Shown here: positions 31,955 to 40,860 of the stretch, one piece after another
Layout of the letters: every line of letters starts with the position of its first letter
How positions within the stretch are numbered: the stretch's first letter is position 1
Origin: Bdellovibrionaceae bacterium UBA2339
Lineage (GTDB): Bacteria; Bdellovibrionota; Bdellovibrionia; Bdellovibrionales; JAMPXM01
Assembly (NCBI GenBank): GCA_002344785.1
Contig: DDUL01000030.1
Location: 33,576-97,575 of the forward strand
DNA length: 64,000 nt
Direction: 5' to 3'
The notes under the pieces: generated by a model
What the model was told of the DNA's origin: nothing
The model's database searches: none
Seen by the model: only the letters and a program-made list of their open reading frames with translations
Made by a program: the position numbers and the translations under genes

Positions 31955-32842
31955 ATGAACCTGCAGCAATTGATTACATTCTCAGCGGTGGTTTCCGAAG
32001 GCAGTATGACGGCGGCTGCGGAAAAGCTTTTTCTGACTCAGCCGGCGGTGTCTCAGCAAATTCGAAATCTTGAAGAAGAGCTGGGCGTGAATCTTTTGGA
32101 TCGCGGTGCTCGCCATGCGCGGCCCACGGCGCAAGGTCAGCTTCTCTATGATTACGCCAAGCGAATCATCGGTCTGACCGCGCAAGCTCAGGCTGCCATT
32201 CAAGCGATGGCTGAAGGCGTGCAGGGGCACTTGCGAGTTGGCACTTTGAACTCGTTGGGATTGCAAGTCGTGGCTCCGACGGTCGCAACTTTGCTCAAGC
32301 ATCATGCGAAGGTGAGCATTGAGCTTAAGTACGAAGAGTCGAATGAAGTTTTCTCGCAGCTTCTCAATGGTCAGTTGGATGTGGCCGTGCTGCCTGAAAT
32401 GCCGGGATCGCATGGACTGGCGGGCCGTCCGTTGATGCGTGATGAAATGTGGTTGGTGGCCAGCGGCAAGGACCCGCTGCTGCCGGAGGCGATTGATTTT
32501 CGTGAGCTTGATCAGCGACCTTTCATTCGTCTGGGCGAGAAGTACGAAAGCTTCGATGAGAGCTACAAGCAGATGCTAGAGAAGACAGGTGTGCGACTTT
32601 CGACAGTGTTTGAGTCCAACAACATCGGCACGCTCAAGCGCGTGATCGAGTCGGGATTGGGCTGGGGGTTCCTGCCATCGCATGCGATCAAAAAGCAAGT
32701 GCGATTGGGTCGGCTCTCGCAGGTTGAAGTGCGCGATCTCAAGCATTCGACGAACATCGTGTATTACTCACGAGACGGCGCGCAGACCGCCGCCCTCGTC
32801 GACGTTTTCTTTAGATTGCTCAAGCAACAGCTGTCGGCTTAA
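31955..32842 (+). CDS. LysR-family transcriptional regulator
   Basis: A 295-residue regulator. Residues ~1-60 form the LysR winged helix (QQLITFSAVVSEGSMTAAAEKLFLTQPAVSQQIRNLEEELGVNLLDR). Residues ~90-295 are the periplasmic-binding-like effector domain (LRVGTLNSLGLQVVAPTVATLL, GQLDVAVLPE, RVIESGLGWGFLPSHAI). GAGGGAG precedes the ATG. The gene is not divergent from an obvious target; its tail overlaps rsmB by 4 bases in convergent orientation. Effector and regulon cannot be read from the sequence; autoregulation through the upstream inverted repeat is plausible. Confidence 0.93.
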   Translation: MNLQQLITFSAVVSEGSMTAAAEKLFLTQPAVSQQIRNLEEELGVNLLDRGARHARPTAQGQLLYDYAKRIIGLTAQAQAAIQAMAEGVQGHLRVGTLNSLGLQVVAPTVATLLKHHAKVSIELKYEESNEVFSQLLNGQLDVAVLPEMPGSHGLAGRPLMRDEMWLVASGKDPLLPEAIDFRELDQRPFIRLGEKYESFDESYKQMLEKTGVRLSTVFESNNIGTLKRVIESGLGWGFLPSHAIKKQVRLGRLSQVEVRDLKHSTNIVYYSRDGAQTAALVDVFFRLLKQQLSA

Positions 32843-34233
32843 AGCGCTTCGCGAAGCGCCGGCGAGCTGAGTTTCAAAACCGCCATGTAGAATCCGTCGT
32901 AGCCGTCCTCGCCGATGGCGAGGCTTCGCTCACTGAGCTTTTCAAAGCCTTGACCGGCTTCGGAGTTGAGAAACTCCGCAATCGCATTTTGATTTTCACT
33001 CGGCAAAATCGAGCAGGTTGCATACACAAGTCGCCCGCCGGGTTTCAACATGCGCGTGTAGGTGGAGAGAATCTCGGCCTGTGTGGTTCGCAGCGAAGTC
33101 AAATCGGCTTCGCGAAGCTTCCACTTGGCGTCGGGATTGCGTCGAAGAATTCCAGTGCCGGAACAGGGCACGTCCAAAAAGAGTCGGTCGGCTGTGGCCT
33201 CGAGGCGCTTGATGCTCTTTGTGCCATCGATGAGTCGGGCCTCGACAATGTCGAGGCCGGCACGTGAGGCGCGCTTCTTCAACTCCTGCAGGCGCTTATC
33301 ATGAACGTCGAGTGCTAGGATCTTGCCTTTGTTCGCCATGGTCGCCCCGATGGCGAGTGTCTTGCCGCCGGCCCCTGCACAAGCGTCAATGATCCACTCA
33401 CCACTTTGCGCTTCGAGGGCCTCCGCAGCTTGTTGGCTTGCGCCATCTTGCACTTCGAACCAACCTTCTTGAAACGAAAGCGTGCGAAACACAGGTGAGC
33501 GATCGTTGAGGATCAACCCATGTCGAGTGTTGGGAGCAGGGTGTGTCTCCAGTTCATTCTCGGTTCGCAATCGATCGGCGAGAAGTTCTCGCGTGCACTT
33601 GAGCGCATTCGCTCTCAGCACGACGGGTGCGGGCTGATTGAGGGCGCGGCAAGTGCGCTCCCAAGTCTCCGAACCCAGCTCGCGATCACCCACGGCATCG
33701 AGCCAGTCTGGCAGCGAGTGTTGAATGGCGCGAGGAGCCTGCGTGATTTCGCGCTTGCGCGCAGTGAAGCGCTTACTGGGCCAGTCGTGCAGCTCGTCCC
33801 AAGCGGGCACGGCTTCGCCGCGTTCGACCCACCAGGCCGCCAAGAGAGGCCATAAGTTCTCTCGACTCAGATCGGACTCGGGAATCTGCGTGAGCCAAAT
33901 CAAGCGCCGCCACCAGCGAATCAAATCGTAAGTGAGCTCGGCGAATTGTCGGCGATCTCGCGCGCCCATACTGCGTTGATTTTTGAAGTAGTGCTCAATG
34001 ACTTTGTCGGCGGGGCGCGAGTCAAACATCACATCGGCCACCGCCTGCAAGGCGAGTCGCGCAATGGGGCGATGAATGAAGTGAGGGCGCTCGTCGAGCG
34101 AGGGCTCTTTCTTTTTGTAATGTGGAACTTGTGTCGACGATGAGCGAGGTCCCTGAGGGCTCGCGCTTCGATCGAAAGATTTAGAACGTGAAGAGCGTCC
34201 CGGTGGAAACGAACGTGCCATTGTATTGCCCAT
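32839..34233 (-). CDS. rsmB: 16S rRNA (cytosine-C5) methyltransferase RsmB-like
   Basis: A 464-residue NOL1/NOP2/Sun-family m5C methyltransferase. Residues ~55-150 resemble the NusB-like RNA-binding N-domain of RsmB (AVADVMFDSRPADKVIEHYFK, RRQFAELTYDLIRW). The catalytic domain has ACAGAGGKTLAIG (SAM site), DVPCSGTGILRRNPDAKW (release Cys) and YATCSILPSENQ (catalytic Cys). Start at ATG 34233 or 34221 overlaps the end of the upstream leftward gene by 40-50 bases, and the first ~45 residues are basic and Ser/Pro-rich, so the true start may lie further in. Methylates C967 of 16S rRNA in E. coli. Confidence 0.9.
   Translation of the reverse strand: MGNTMARSFPPGRSSRSKSFDRSASPQGPRSSSTQVPHYKKKEPSLDERPHFIHRPIARLALQAVADVMFDSRPADKVIEHYFKNQRSMGARDRRQFAELTYDLIRWWRRLIWLTQIPESDLSRENLWPLLAAWWVERGEAVPAWDELHDWPSKRFTARKREITQAPRAIQHSLPDWLDAVGDRELGSETWERTCRALNQPAPVVLRANALKCTRELLADRLRTENELETHPAPNTRHGLILNDRSPVFRTLSFQEGWFEVQDGASQQAAEALEAQSGEWIIDACAGAGGKTLAIGATMANKGKILALDVHDKRLQELKKRASRAGLDIVEARLIDGTKSIKRLEATADRLFLDVPCSGTGILRRNPDAKWKLREADLTSLRTTQAEILSTYTRMLKPGGRLVYATCSILPSENQNAIAEFLNSEAGQGFEKLSERSLAIGEDGYDGFYMAVLKLSSPALREAL
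32844..32859. other. Perfect 16-bp palindrome at a convergent gene junction
   Basis: GCGCTTCGCGAAGCGC begins two bases after the LysR-type stop codon and lies inside the last codons of rsmB on the other strand. It can form a hairpin in both transcripts but lacks a T run, so it is not a typical intrinsic terminator. Confidence 0.45.
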
Positions 34234-34981
34234 CGCTGAGAACGTGGATGTGATTCTTCACGCCACCCTCAACGAAGAGACCGGCTGAACCCCAAAGATT
34301 GAAAAAACGTGCTCCGGCCAAGACTTGGTAATCGAGTGCGAGCGAAGATTCGCCGCCAAACTGATTGCCAAAAATGCCAAGACCGATGCCGGCGCCAAAG
34401 TAGAGTGGAAATCGACTGCTGGCATCTGGAAAGGTGATGAGAGGCATGAAGCTGAACTTGGTGACGCCGCCCTCGGCCATCGCCAGTCGAGTGGCCTCGA
34501 CCCGCATGAGCAAATCCATCGAGTTCACCCATTCGCCCATGCGATATGAAATGCCGAAGTTCCATCGGCCCACATTGGACTGATTGTCGGGTTGACCCCA
34601 TTTGAAACTTTGATCATTCACCGACCATCCGAAGGCGATCTGCAGATAGTGATCGACAGATCCACCGCTGGAGTTCGCGGGTTGGCGAGGAGACATGTAT
34701 TTGACCGCGGCATCGCGACCTGTTTCGGGCTGAGCCTCTTGGTTCTCCGCATAGCGCTTGCGACCCACGCGCGTGTTGGCGGGCGGCGTGCGCACTTGGC
34801 GAGGTTTGGGGTCAGCGTTGGTCACATCGACCGCACCATAGCCGTCTTCGAAAACTTGGGCCGAGGCCACATTGCCTGTCGCACCGGGCGCACCGGGCGC
34901 GCCGGGCAGATCGACCACGGCGAGGGCGAGCGCGAAAGTGAGCATAAAAATCGGGCGAGTGAACGCGTGGATTGAATGCAT
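34181..34981 (-). CDS. Predicted outer-membrane beta-barrel protein
   Basis: A 266-residue exported protein. Signal IFMLTFALALAVVDLPGAPG runs into a short collagen-like GAPGAPGATG run near the cleavage area. Residues ~45-100 are a polar, probably disordered periplasmic segment. From residue ~105 the sequence alternates aromatic/hydrophobic and polar residues in strand-like blocks (YLQIAFGWSVND, WNFGISYRMGEW, FPLYFGAGIGLGIFG, ALDYQVLAGARFF, SAGLFVEGGV) and ends in FTF with a terminal Phe, the classic outer-membrane insertion signal. Lies just upstream of rsmB with overlap. Specific function unknown. Confidence 0.72.
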   Translation of the reverse strand: MHSIHAFTRPIFMLTFALALAVVDLPGAPGAPGATGNVASAQVFEDGYGAVDVTNADPKPRQVRTPPANTRVGRKRYAENQEAQPETGRDAAVKYMSPRQPANSSGGSVDHYLQIAFGWSVNDQSFKWGQPDNQSNVGRWNFGISYRMGEWVNSMDLLMRVEATRLAMAEGGVTKFSFMPLITFPDASSRFPLYFGAGIGLGIFGNQFGGESSLALDYQVLAGARFFNLWGSAGLFVEGGVKNHIHVLSDGQYNGTFVSTGTLFTF

Positions 34982-35177
34982 GGCGGCCTCCGCTGTTGAG
35001 TCTGGATCGCTCGGTTCTGGTCGACGATTTCGGACGTCTTCATCTAAGCTTTAACGGATTGTGCGGGGGTGCGTCTAGAAACTTCATCGCCTGCAAAGAC
35101 TTTAGAGTGAATTGAAATAAGGCTCGGAATTCTCTCGACTTGACGCACAATATCCGCGGCCGTTAGTGTGCGCCGTC

Positions 35178-35627
35178 ATGACATTGCGAAGGCACTCGCG
35201 CCAAGTGGCGCTTCAGCTTCTGTTTCAGCGTGAATTTCTGGCCGGCGTGGGTCGCGCTGCAGAGTCCGCCCCTTTGGGCCTTGAGGCTGAACCGCCAGTG
35301 CTTCTGCATGACTTCATCTTCAACTTTCGAATTGAACAAGATGTGGCCAGCTACGCCGGCACGCTGTTTCTGGGTGTTTGCCAGAATATTTCAGCCATCG
35401 ATGCTTTGATTGAGAAGCACTCGCAGCACTGGAAGATCTCGCGCATGAGCTTGGTGGATCTATCGATTCTTCGCTTGGCGATTTTTGAACTTCGCTTTGG
35501 TGAAGAAAAGATCGATCGGCCGGTGATCCTGGATGAAGCTGTCGAGCTCGCCAAAGAGTTTGGCAGCTCCGAGTCCGCGGCCTTCGTCAACGGCGTCTTG
35601 GATCCGATCGCCAACAACTCGCTCTGA
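35178..35627 (+). CDS. nusB: Transcription antitermination factor NusB
   Basis: A 149-residue all-helical NusB. Family features: RRHSRQVALQLLFQREF at the N-terminus (Arg-rich RNA-binding helix), then IDALIEKHSQHWKISRMSLVDLSILRLAIFEL and VILDEAVELAKEFGSSESAAFVNGVLDPI, the highly conserved C-terminal signature. It binds boxA RNA with NusE during rRNA transcription. Start ATG 35178; an in-frame GTG at 35166 is less likely. It is followed by small unknown genes, not by the usual ribH partner. Confidence 0.93.
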   Translation: MTLRRHSRQVALQLLFQREFLAGVGRAAESAPLGLEAEPPVLLHDFIFNFRIEQDVASYAGTLFLGVCQNISAIDALIEKHSQHWKISRMSLVDLSILRLAIFELRFGEEKIDRPVILDEAVELAKEFGSSESAAFVNGVLDPIANNSL

Positions 35628-35665
35628 GCGTTGGTCAGCTTTCTTTTACGACAATCACTTTGAGA

Positions 35666-35839
35666 ATGACGTCCAAGTCCATGTGGCGTCGAGGGTTTTC
35701 GTTGGCGTTGTACGGCCTGGCGGCGCCGGCGCTTGGGTCCGCTCATCGCGATGAAGGATTCCTTGGTCATCTCCTTCGACAATTTGACATCGAGCTGGTG
35801 TTTGAGAGCATGAAGCTCAATGAGCAAAACGGTGTTTGA
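35666..35839 (+). CDS. Possible 57-residue exported peptide
   Basis: A short frame from ATG 35666 to TGA 35837-35839 in the 190-base gap after nusB. Its first half resembles a signal peptide (KSMWRRGFSLALYGLAAPALGSA), followed by HRDEGFLGHLLRQFDIELVFESMKLNEQ. It overlaps the start of the next gene by 20 bases in another frame. Only weak ribosome-site signal (GAGA). It may be a real small gene or the remnant of a longer one. Confidence 0.3.
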   Translation: MTSKSMWRRGFSLALYGLAAPALGSAHRDEGFLGHLLRQFDIELVFESMKLNEQNGV

Positions 35840-36254
35840 ACAAAAAAGCTGGGGGCAGATTTGGGCGGAGTCTCGCCCACAAGATCTTTGGATCGTCATG
35901 GATCCTGTGAATTCTCCCTGGCTTGCGCGCTTGGATTGGGAGTTGAACTTGCTCATTCGGCGCCAGTGGCCTCGTGCGGAAAAGGGTCGGTTGTTGGTAG
36001 CGACACCGCCGTCGTTCCCGGCGCGCGGCGTGCTGGTTTTAGGCGTCGCGGAGTTGCAAGATGCGAAAGCTTCGGCCGGGCCCGCGGGTGCGCCCGTGGG
36101 TCAGGCTTGGGAGACTTCGTTGGGGCAAGCGCTCGCGGATGCGAAAGCTTTGGGTGTTGAGCGCGCTTTCGTATTGGCCACCTCGTCCATGAAACCGACG
36201 GCGAAATCTTTGTCGCGTCACACGGGAGTGGAAGTCATGTGGGTGGCGCCATGA
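35820..36254 (+). CDS. Conserved-looking small protein of unknown function
   Basis: A 144-residue product from ATG 35820. Sequence elements: KSWGQIWAESRPQDLWIVMDP, an aromatic-rich N-terminus, RGVLVLGVAELQDAKA, then an Ala/Gly-rich loop and LGQALADAKALGVERAFVLATSSMKPTAKSL, which reads like a Rossmann-type alternation of strand and helix. No signal peptide or catalytic motif recognised. Its stop overlaps the ATG of the next gene by 4 bases, so the two are coupled, and ppsR follows directly. Confidence 0.65.
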   Translation: MSKTVFEQKSWGQIWAESRPQDLWIVMDPVNSPWLARLDWELNLLIRRQWPRAEKGRLLVATPPSFPARGVLVLGVAELQDAKASAGPAGAPVGQAWETSLGQALADAKALGVERAFVLATSSMKPTAKSLSRHTGVEVMWVAP

Positions 36255-36952
36255 TGTCGATTCGCCAGATTTGGAAAAGCCAAATTTGGAAAAACCCGAT
36301 TTGGAATAGATTGTATCGCCTGATCCATGCGCCATCCGTGTCGCCGAAGCGGACGCCGCGCGCGACCTTCATTGAAGTACCATGGGTGGCGCAAAACTAT
36401 TCGCGAGCCGCGCGATTGATTTGGCACTCCGAACGCCGCGCGTGGACACTTCTCGATGTGTGGATCCTGGCGCGCGCCTATGTGCCCGACGTGCGCGTCG
36501 AAGTCAGCGAAGAGCAGCTCGATCCGGAACTGCATGCTTTGAATTGTGGGCAAATCCGTATCGCGCGCCGCCGTCCTTTGCAGATCGCGGAGGATTTGCA
36601 GTTTCCCGATTTGGCTCATTCCATCGAAGAAGTGCACTTGCGTGGTGTTGAAGATTTGCAGGCTGAAGCAACAAGTGCCAATCCATCAGCGGCGGCGACG
36701 AATTTTGCTGGGACGGAAGCGAGTGCGACAGCCGTACTCGCGCTTCGCGATGAAACTTGCCTCTGGCTGATCTTCGACTCACGCGTCGAACCTTTTCGGC
36801 GCGATCATGCCGAGAGAGTGGCCCGAGGCGTGTTGCGACAAGCCGAGCAGCGCTTGGATCGGCAAGCCTTGAGTGACAAGAAGGCCGCATCGGCATTTTC
36901 CTCGCCGTCGTCCATTGCGGAGTCCGATTCGGCGTCTCGGGCGGAGCCTTAA
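36251..36952 (+). CDS. Protein of unknown function in the nusB-ppsR interval
   Basis: A 233-residue product; tandem ATGs at 36251 and 36254 overlap the preceding stop. The N-terminus holds three near-repeats of a basic aromatic motif (IRQIWKSQIWKNPIWNRLY), created by repeated ATTTGGAA in the DNA. The middle (ATFIEVPWVAQNYSRAARLIWHSERRAWTLLDVWILARAYVPDVRVEVSEE) looks globular. The region ~165-215 (CLWLIFDSRVEPFRRDHAERVARGVLRQAEQ) is helical and the C-terminus is Ser/Ala-rich. No family recognised. The ppsR start codon follows the stop without a gap. Confidence 0.65.
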   Translation: MMSIRQIWKSQIWKNPIWNRLYRLIHAPSVSPKRTPRATFIEVPWVAQNYSRAARLIWHSERRAWTLLDVWILARAYVPDVRVEVSEEQLDPELHALNCGQIRIARRRPLQIAEDLQFPDLAHSIEEVHLRGVEDLQAEATSANPSAAATNFAGTEASATAVLALRDETCLWLIFDSRVEPFRRDHAERVARGVLRQAEQRLDRQALSDKKAASAFSSPSSIAESDSASRAEP

Positions 36953-37789
36953 GTGAAAAAAGGCAGCATCTATATCATTTCCGATGGCACAGGCGAAACC
37001 GCGGCAACGATGATTCGCGCGGCCTTGGTGCAGTATCAAGATACGGAAATCAATATTGTTCGTAGTAAAAACGTTCGCACCGAGGCCCAAGCTGAAGCTG
37101 TCATTGACGAAGCCTTTAATAACCAAGGAATCGTGATCTACACCGTCGTGTCGGTTGATTTGCGCCTCAAGATTCAAGAGTTCGCCAGCGCCAAGGGCCT
37201 ATTGCATGTGGATCTGCTCGGACCTCTGCTTGGATCTTTGGACGCCTACTTTGGTGTGGCCAGCGGCGAAAAGAGTGCGGGCATGCTACGCACTGTGGAC
37301 GAAAGATATTACCGTCGTATCGAGGCGATCGAGTACACGGTCAAACACGACGACGGAAAGAGTTTAGCGGAGTTGGATTTGGCGGACATCATTTTGGTGG
37401 GTGTCTCGCGAACGTCGAAGACGCCGCTATCGATCTTCCTGAGTCACAAAGGTTGGAAGGTCGCCAATATCCCGATCGTCGTGGGTACTCCTCTGCCCGA
37501 GCAGCTCTTCAAAGTGGATCAAAGAAAAATCGTCGGCTTGTTGATTGATACGGATTCATTGTCGCGAATTCGACGCAATCGTTTGGAGAAATTCGGCCAA
37601 GATCCCGGCGGGGAGTATGCGCGCGCCAGCTACATCGAAAAAGAAATCGCCTATGCGCAGGAACTATTCGCCAAGAATCGGCGCTGGCCGGTCTTTAACG
37701 TCACGGAGAGAGCGCTGGAAGAGACAGCCGCTGAGATTGTGCGGATCATTTCCGCGCGGATGGGGCTTCCGGATCGGTTGTCTTTTTGA
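36953..37789 (+). CDS. ppsR: Pyruvate,phosphate dikinase / PEP synthase regulatory protein (DUF299)
   Basis: A 278-residue bifunctional kinase/phosphorylase that switches PPDK or PEP synthase on and off by ADP-dependent phosphorylation and phosphate-dependent dephosphorylation. Signatures: IYIISDGTGETAATMIRAALVQY at the N-terminus, the P-loop-like ILVGVSRTSKTPLSIFLSHKG, and the GEYARASYIEKEIAYA and WPVFNVTERALEETAAEI C-terminal motifs. Start is GTG 36953, directly abutting the preceding stop, with GGAG 7 bases upstream. The target dikinase is not in the window. Its presence fits control of the lower glycolysis/gluconeogenesis step. Confidence 0.92.
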   Translation: MKKGSIYIISDGTGETAATMIRAALVQYQDTEINIVRSKNVRTEAQAEAVIDEAFNNQGIVIYTVVSVDLRLKIQEFASAKGLLHVDLLGPLLGSLDAYFGVASGEKSAGMLRTVDERYYRRIEAIEYTVKHDDGKSLAELDLADIILVGVSRTSKTPLSIFLSHKGWKVANIPIVVGTPLPEQLFKVDQRKIVGLLIDTDSLSRIRRNRLEKFGQDPGGEYARASYIEKEIAYAQELFAKNRRWPVFNVTERALEETAAEIVRIISARMGLPDRLSF

Positions 37790-37833
37790 TCGGTGGCTGA
37801 CTGTTGGCTGACAGCGGGCTGATCGCGGGCCGA

Positions 37834-40800
37834 CTAGAATGTGCCAATCGAGAGATGGAATGAACCCGGACTCTCTTGAATCCCATCCCAAGTTCTTCGC
37901 GTCAGCTTGAATCCGTACTCAAGACTCACGAGAATGCCACCTGCCACGCCGATCCGAAGTGCAAGGCCTGCGGAGTCGCGATAAGAGCCATCGAACTGGC
38001 GTTGAGTGAGATTGACGGCGCCACCGTCGTAGAAGAGTGCGCCCGAAATATCGCCGAACGAAGTGTTGGCCATGATCGGGAAACGCAATTCGCTCTTGAT
38101 GAGGTAATAAGTGGACTCGCCCGTCATATAAAAGTCGCGACGGTTGGCGACACCGAGTTGGTTCAGATTGGGCACGCGTTCGATATCGGAGCCATCAAAG
38201 CCGCGAATGGTTGCGCGACCTCCTAGGACGAAGGACTCCTCATAGGGAACGCCGCTGGGTACGCGTTCGGAAAGATTGCGCAGGTAGCCGACGCGTAGTG
38301 CGTTGGCGAAGACCCAACGTGGATCTTGCCGCCAGAGGCGAGTGTAGAGAGCGGTGGACGCCGTGGCTTTGACGAACTTAATACTTTGGCTGATGTCTTC
38401 GGAGCTGCCGATGTTGGGGTCAGAGTACTCGGCGCCGATGGAGCTGTAGCTACCCTTGGTCGGATTGAAGATGTTGTCTCGCCAGTCGAACTCGAACAGA
38501 GGGCCGACTTTGGCGATATTCTGTGTGCGTTTGATGTCGTAGGAGCGGCGGTCGAACTGGGTGAGACTGGAGAAGTCGTAGGCGGTGAACGTCAGTTTGA
38601 TGTGCTTAGTGAGATCTTTATCGATGAGCAATCCAAGTGCGTTCTTCTCTTGGATGATGGTGCGGTCGCGGTCATCGAATTCGAAGAACTTAAGTTCGCG
38701 CACGAGGTTCAAGCGGCCGCGGTTGCGATCGCCGAAGATGTAGGGCTCGGTGTAGCCGAGGGTGATTTTGTGTTCGAGGTAAGAGATTTTCGGGTCTGTT
38801 GAGTAGCTGGGGTCAATGCGTGCGCTGACGGATCGGCCGGTGCCGTAGAGATTTCGGTAAACGAAGCCAGCATAGCCTCGGAAAATCAGATCGCGATCTT
38901 GTACGACACCGACGCCCGCGGTGAATAGTCCGGGGTCACGTTCCTCAACTCGGATGAGCAGCGTGCGCTCCGAGATGCGGGTGCCTTCTTCGCTCGTGCG
39001 AACCTCGACTTTACTGAACAGTCCCAGGCGCGTGAGGTTGTAGCGGATTTCTTCGGCGGCTTCGGGCGTGAAGATGTCGCCAGGTTGGACTTCGATCTCT
39101 CGCAAAATCACATAGTCTTGGGTGAAGTCATTGCCTTCGATCACGATGTTGGCGACGACGACGCGCGGGCCTTCATAAATTTGAAAGTCGACGGTGGCTT
39201 GAGTGCTGGTGTCGTTGTAGGTGACGAGCGAGTCGGGGCTTCGCTCGTTGGTGATCTGCATTTCCAGATAACCTTGCGACTGATAGAACTGCTTGAGGCG
39301 TTCGATGGACTCGAGCAGATCGGAATTGAGCAGAGCTTGACCGGCTTTGAGCGGCAGCAGGTTGGCCAACTGCACGCGAGAGAAGGCCTCGGCGCCTTCG
39401 AATTTCACTTGCCGAACGATGGTGAGCGGCCCTTCGTCGATGTTGAGGATGACGCTCGCTTGTGAGCCGCGACCTTTGCGGCCTTCGCGCTCGGCTTGTC
39501 GGTCTTGGGCTGATTTGGTGAACTCAGTGCGCCAGTTTTTGACTTTGGCACGGTGAAAGCCCTGGAACTGAAGTTCACGTTCGAGCTGTTTGATGCCTTC
39601 TTCGATGTCGGCCTTGTTGTAGTAGCCTTGGCCGATCAGGTCGGAGGACGAAGATCTCACCCAATTGGCGTAATAGGAACCCGGTCGAGAGATGTTGCCG
39701 GTGATTTCGATGTTGCGGATTCGAACGCGGGGGCCTTCTTCCACGATGAATTTGATTTCATGCAACCAGTTCTCGGCGATCACGCGGTCTTCGGTCTTCA
39801 CTTCGACGTGGGCGTAGCCAGCGTTGCGATAATGACGTCGCAGTTTCTCGGCGAGTTCGGGTGCTGGAGTGGAGACGGAGCCACCGAGTTGCTCAAGATT
39901 GAGATTGCGAATGAGCGAGGACGCAGAAAAGGCGGAGAGTCCTTCGAATTGAAACTGATAGCGCCATGGGCTTTCGACGGTATAGGAGATTCGAAACTGA
40001 TTTTTGTCGGCGAGCTCTTGAGTCTGCTGCATTTGCGGCTCGAGAAGCTGCGCTGTGAGATAGCGTTGTTCGCGCAGATAGCGAATGAGATCCAGACGAA
40101 TATTCTCGCGCTCATCACGAGTCAGCGCTTGGCCTCGGTAACGGCGAGCATATTGGGTGAGGCGCTGCTTCAATTCGGCGTTGGCCGTCTCGAACACGAG
40201 TGAAGAGATTCGAATTGGTGCGCCCTCGCGAATGCGCACTTCCACTGAGACTTCAGAGTCGGTAAAGCGTGGGAAGTCGACTTCGAACTCGGCATTCACG
40301 TAGCCGCGGTTGGTGTACTCGGCCTTGAGGGCATCTCGTCCGTCCAATACCTCTTTGCGTTCAAAGGCCTGGCCCTCATTGATCTTCAAGAGGCGCCGGA
40401 CTTCGCCTTCGGAGATGGCGCGCGCGCCTGAGATTTTGATCTCCACAATCTTGCGAAGCTCCGTCGCCACGAGCAGGAGGTGAGGTCCGTCTTCGGCATT
40501 TTGACGACGAATCACATCGATGTTCGAAAAGCGCTTGGTTTGCATGAGGTGACGGACCAGCTCATCGATCTCGGCCAGCGTCACTTCACGTTGGAAGAAG
40601 TGCGGGAACTTCTTCTGAAGTTCTTTGCCATCCTTCGCGGACACGCCATTGAACTTCATATAATGGCGCGGTGACGTCTGTGCGATCGCCAGCTGGGTAC
40701 CGAAGGCGAGCGCGAGTCCGCAGAGCGAAAGACGAGTCATCGTCGGCAGCGCACGCACCGCTCCCTCAGTCTTGATCCAAGGCGTGACCGCAGGCCTCAG

Positions 40801-40860
40801 CCAACGCTCGGCTCGGACGATGATCGATTGAAGTTTCGCGCTCAGCTTTCGCATCAACAC
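37834..40860 (-). CDS. Omp85-family outer-membrane assembly protein (TamA/BamA-like)
   Basis: A 1008-residue Omp85 protein. After an export signal (RLSLCGLALAFGTQLAIA) come several POTRA repeats (for example RKIVEIKISGARAISEGEVRRLL, APIRISSLVFETANAEL, VRIRNIEITGNISRPGSYY, TIVRQVKFEGAEAFS, VVVANIVIEGNDFTQDYVIL), then a 16-strand-type barrel from ~residue 640 with GGRATIRGFDGSDI (the R-G-F loop motif) and a C-terminal Phe (HLSIGTF). Length and POTRA number exceed E. coli TamA (577 aa) and BamA (810 aa). Direct abutment with a tamB gene argues for a TamA-type partner, though a BamA role cannot be excluded. Start GTG 40860 or ATG 40854. Confidence 0.85.
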   Translation of the reverse strand: MLMRKLSAKLQSIIVRAERWLRPAVTPWIKTEGAVRALPTMTRLSLCGLALAFGTQLAIAQTSPRHYMKFNGVSAKDGKELQKKFPHFFQREVTLAEIDELVRHLMQTKRFSNIDVIRRQNAEDGPHLLLVATELRKIVEIKISGARAISEGEVRRLLKINEGQAFERKEVLDGRDALKAEYTNRGYVNAEFEVDFPRFTDSEVSVEVRIREGAPIRISSLVFETANAELKQRLTQYARRYRGQALTRDERENIRLDLIRYLREQRYLTAQLLEPQMQQTQELADKNQFRISYTVESPWRYQFQFEGLSAFSASSLIRNLNLEQLGGSVSTPAPELAEKLRRHYRNAGYAHVEVKTEDRVIAENWLHEIKFIVEEGPRVRIRNIEITGNISRPGSYYANWVRSSSSDLIGQGYYNKADIEEGIKQLERELQFQGFHRAKVKNWRTEFTKSAQDRQAEREGRKGRGSQASVILNIDEGPLTIVRQVKFEGAEAFSRVQLANLLPLKAGQALLNSDLLESIERLKQFYQSQGYLEMQITNERSPDSLVTYNDTSTQATVDFQIYEGPRVVVANIVIEGNDFTQDYVILREIEVQPGDIFTPEAAEEIRYNLTRLGLFSKVEVRTSEEGTRISERTLLIRVEERDPGLFTAGVGVVQDRDLIFRGYAGFVYRNLYGTGRSVSARIDPSYSTDPKISYLEHKITLGYTEPYIFGDRNRGRLNLVRELKFFEFDDRDRTIIQEKNALGLLIDKDLTKHIKLTFTAYDFSSLTQFDRRSYDIKRTQNIAKVGPLFEFDWRDNIFNPTKGSYSSIGAEYSDPNIGSSEDISQSIKFVKATASTALYTRLWRQDPRWVFANALRVGYLRNLSERVPSGVPYEESFVLGGRATIRGFDGSDIERVPNLNQLGVANRRDFYMTGESTYYLIKSELRFPIMANTSFGDISGALFYDGGAVNLTQRQFDGSYRDSAGLALRIGVAGGILVSLEYGFKLTRRTWDGIQESPGSFHLSIGTF

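Noticed and set aside
36262..36310. Short repeats of ATTTGGAA resembling a repeat array
   Set aside because: Only three imperfect copies inside a coding gene; too few and too short for a CRISPR or iteron array.
39085..40203. Several plus-strand frames across the Omp85 gene
   Set aside because: All are antisense to a well-supported 1008-residue Omp85 protein.
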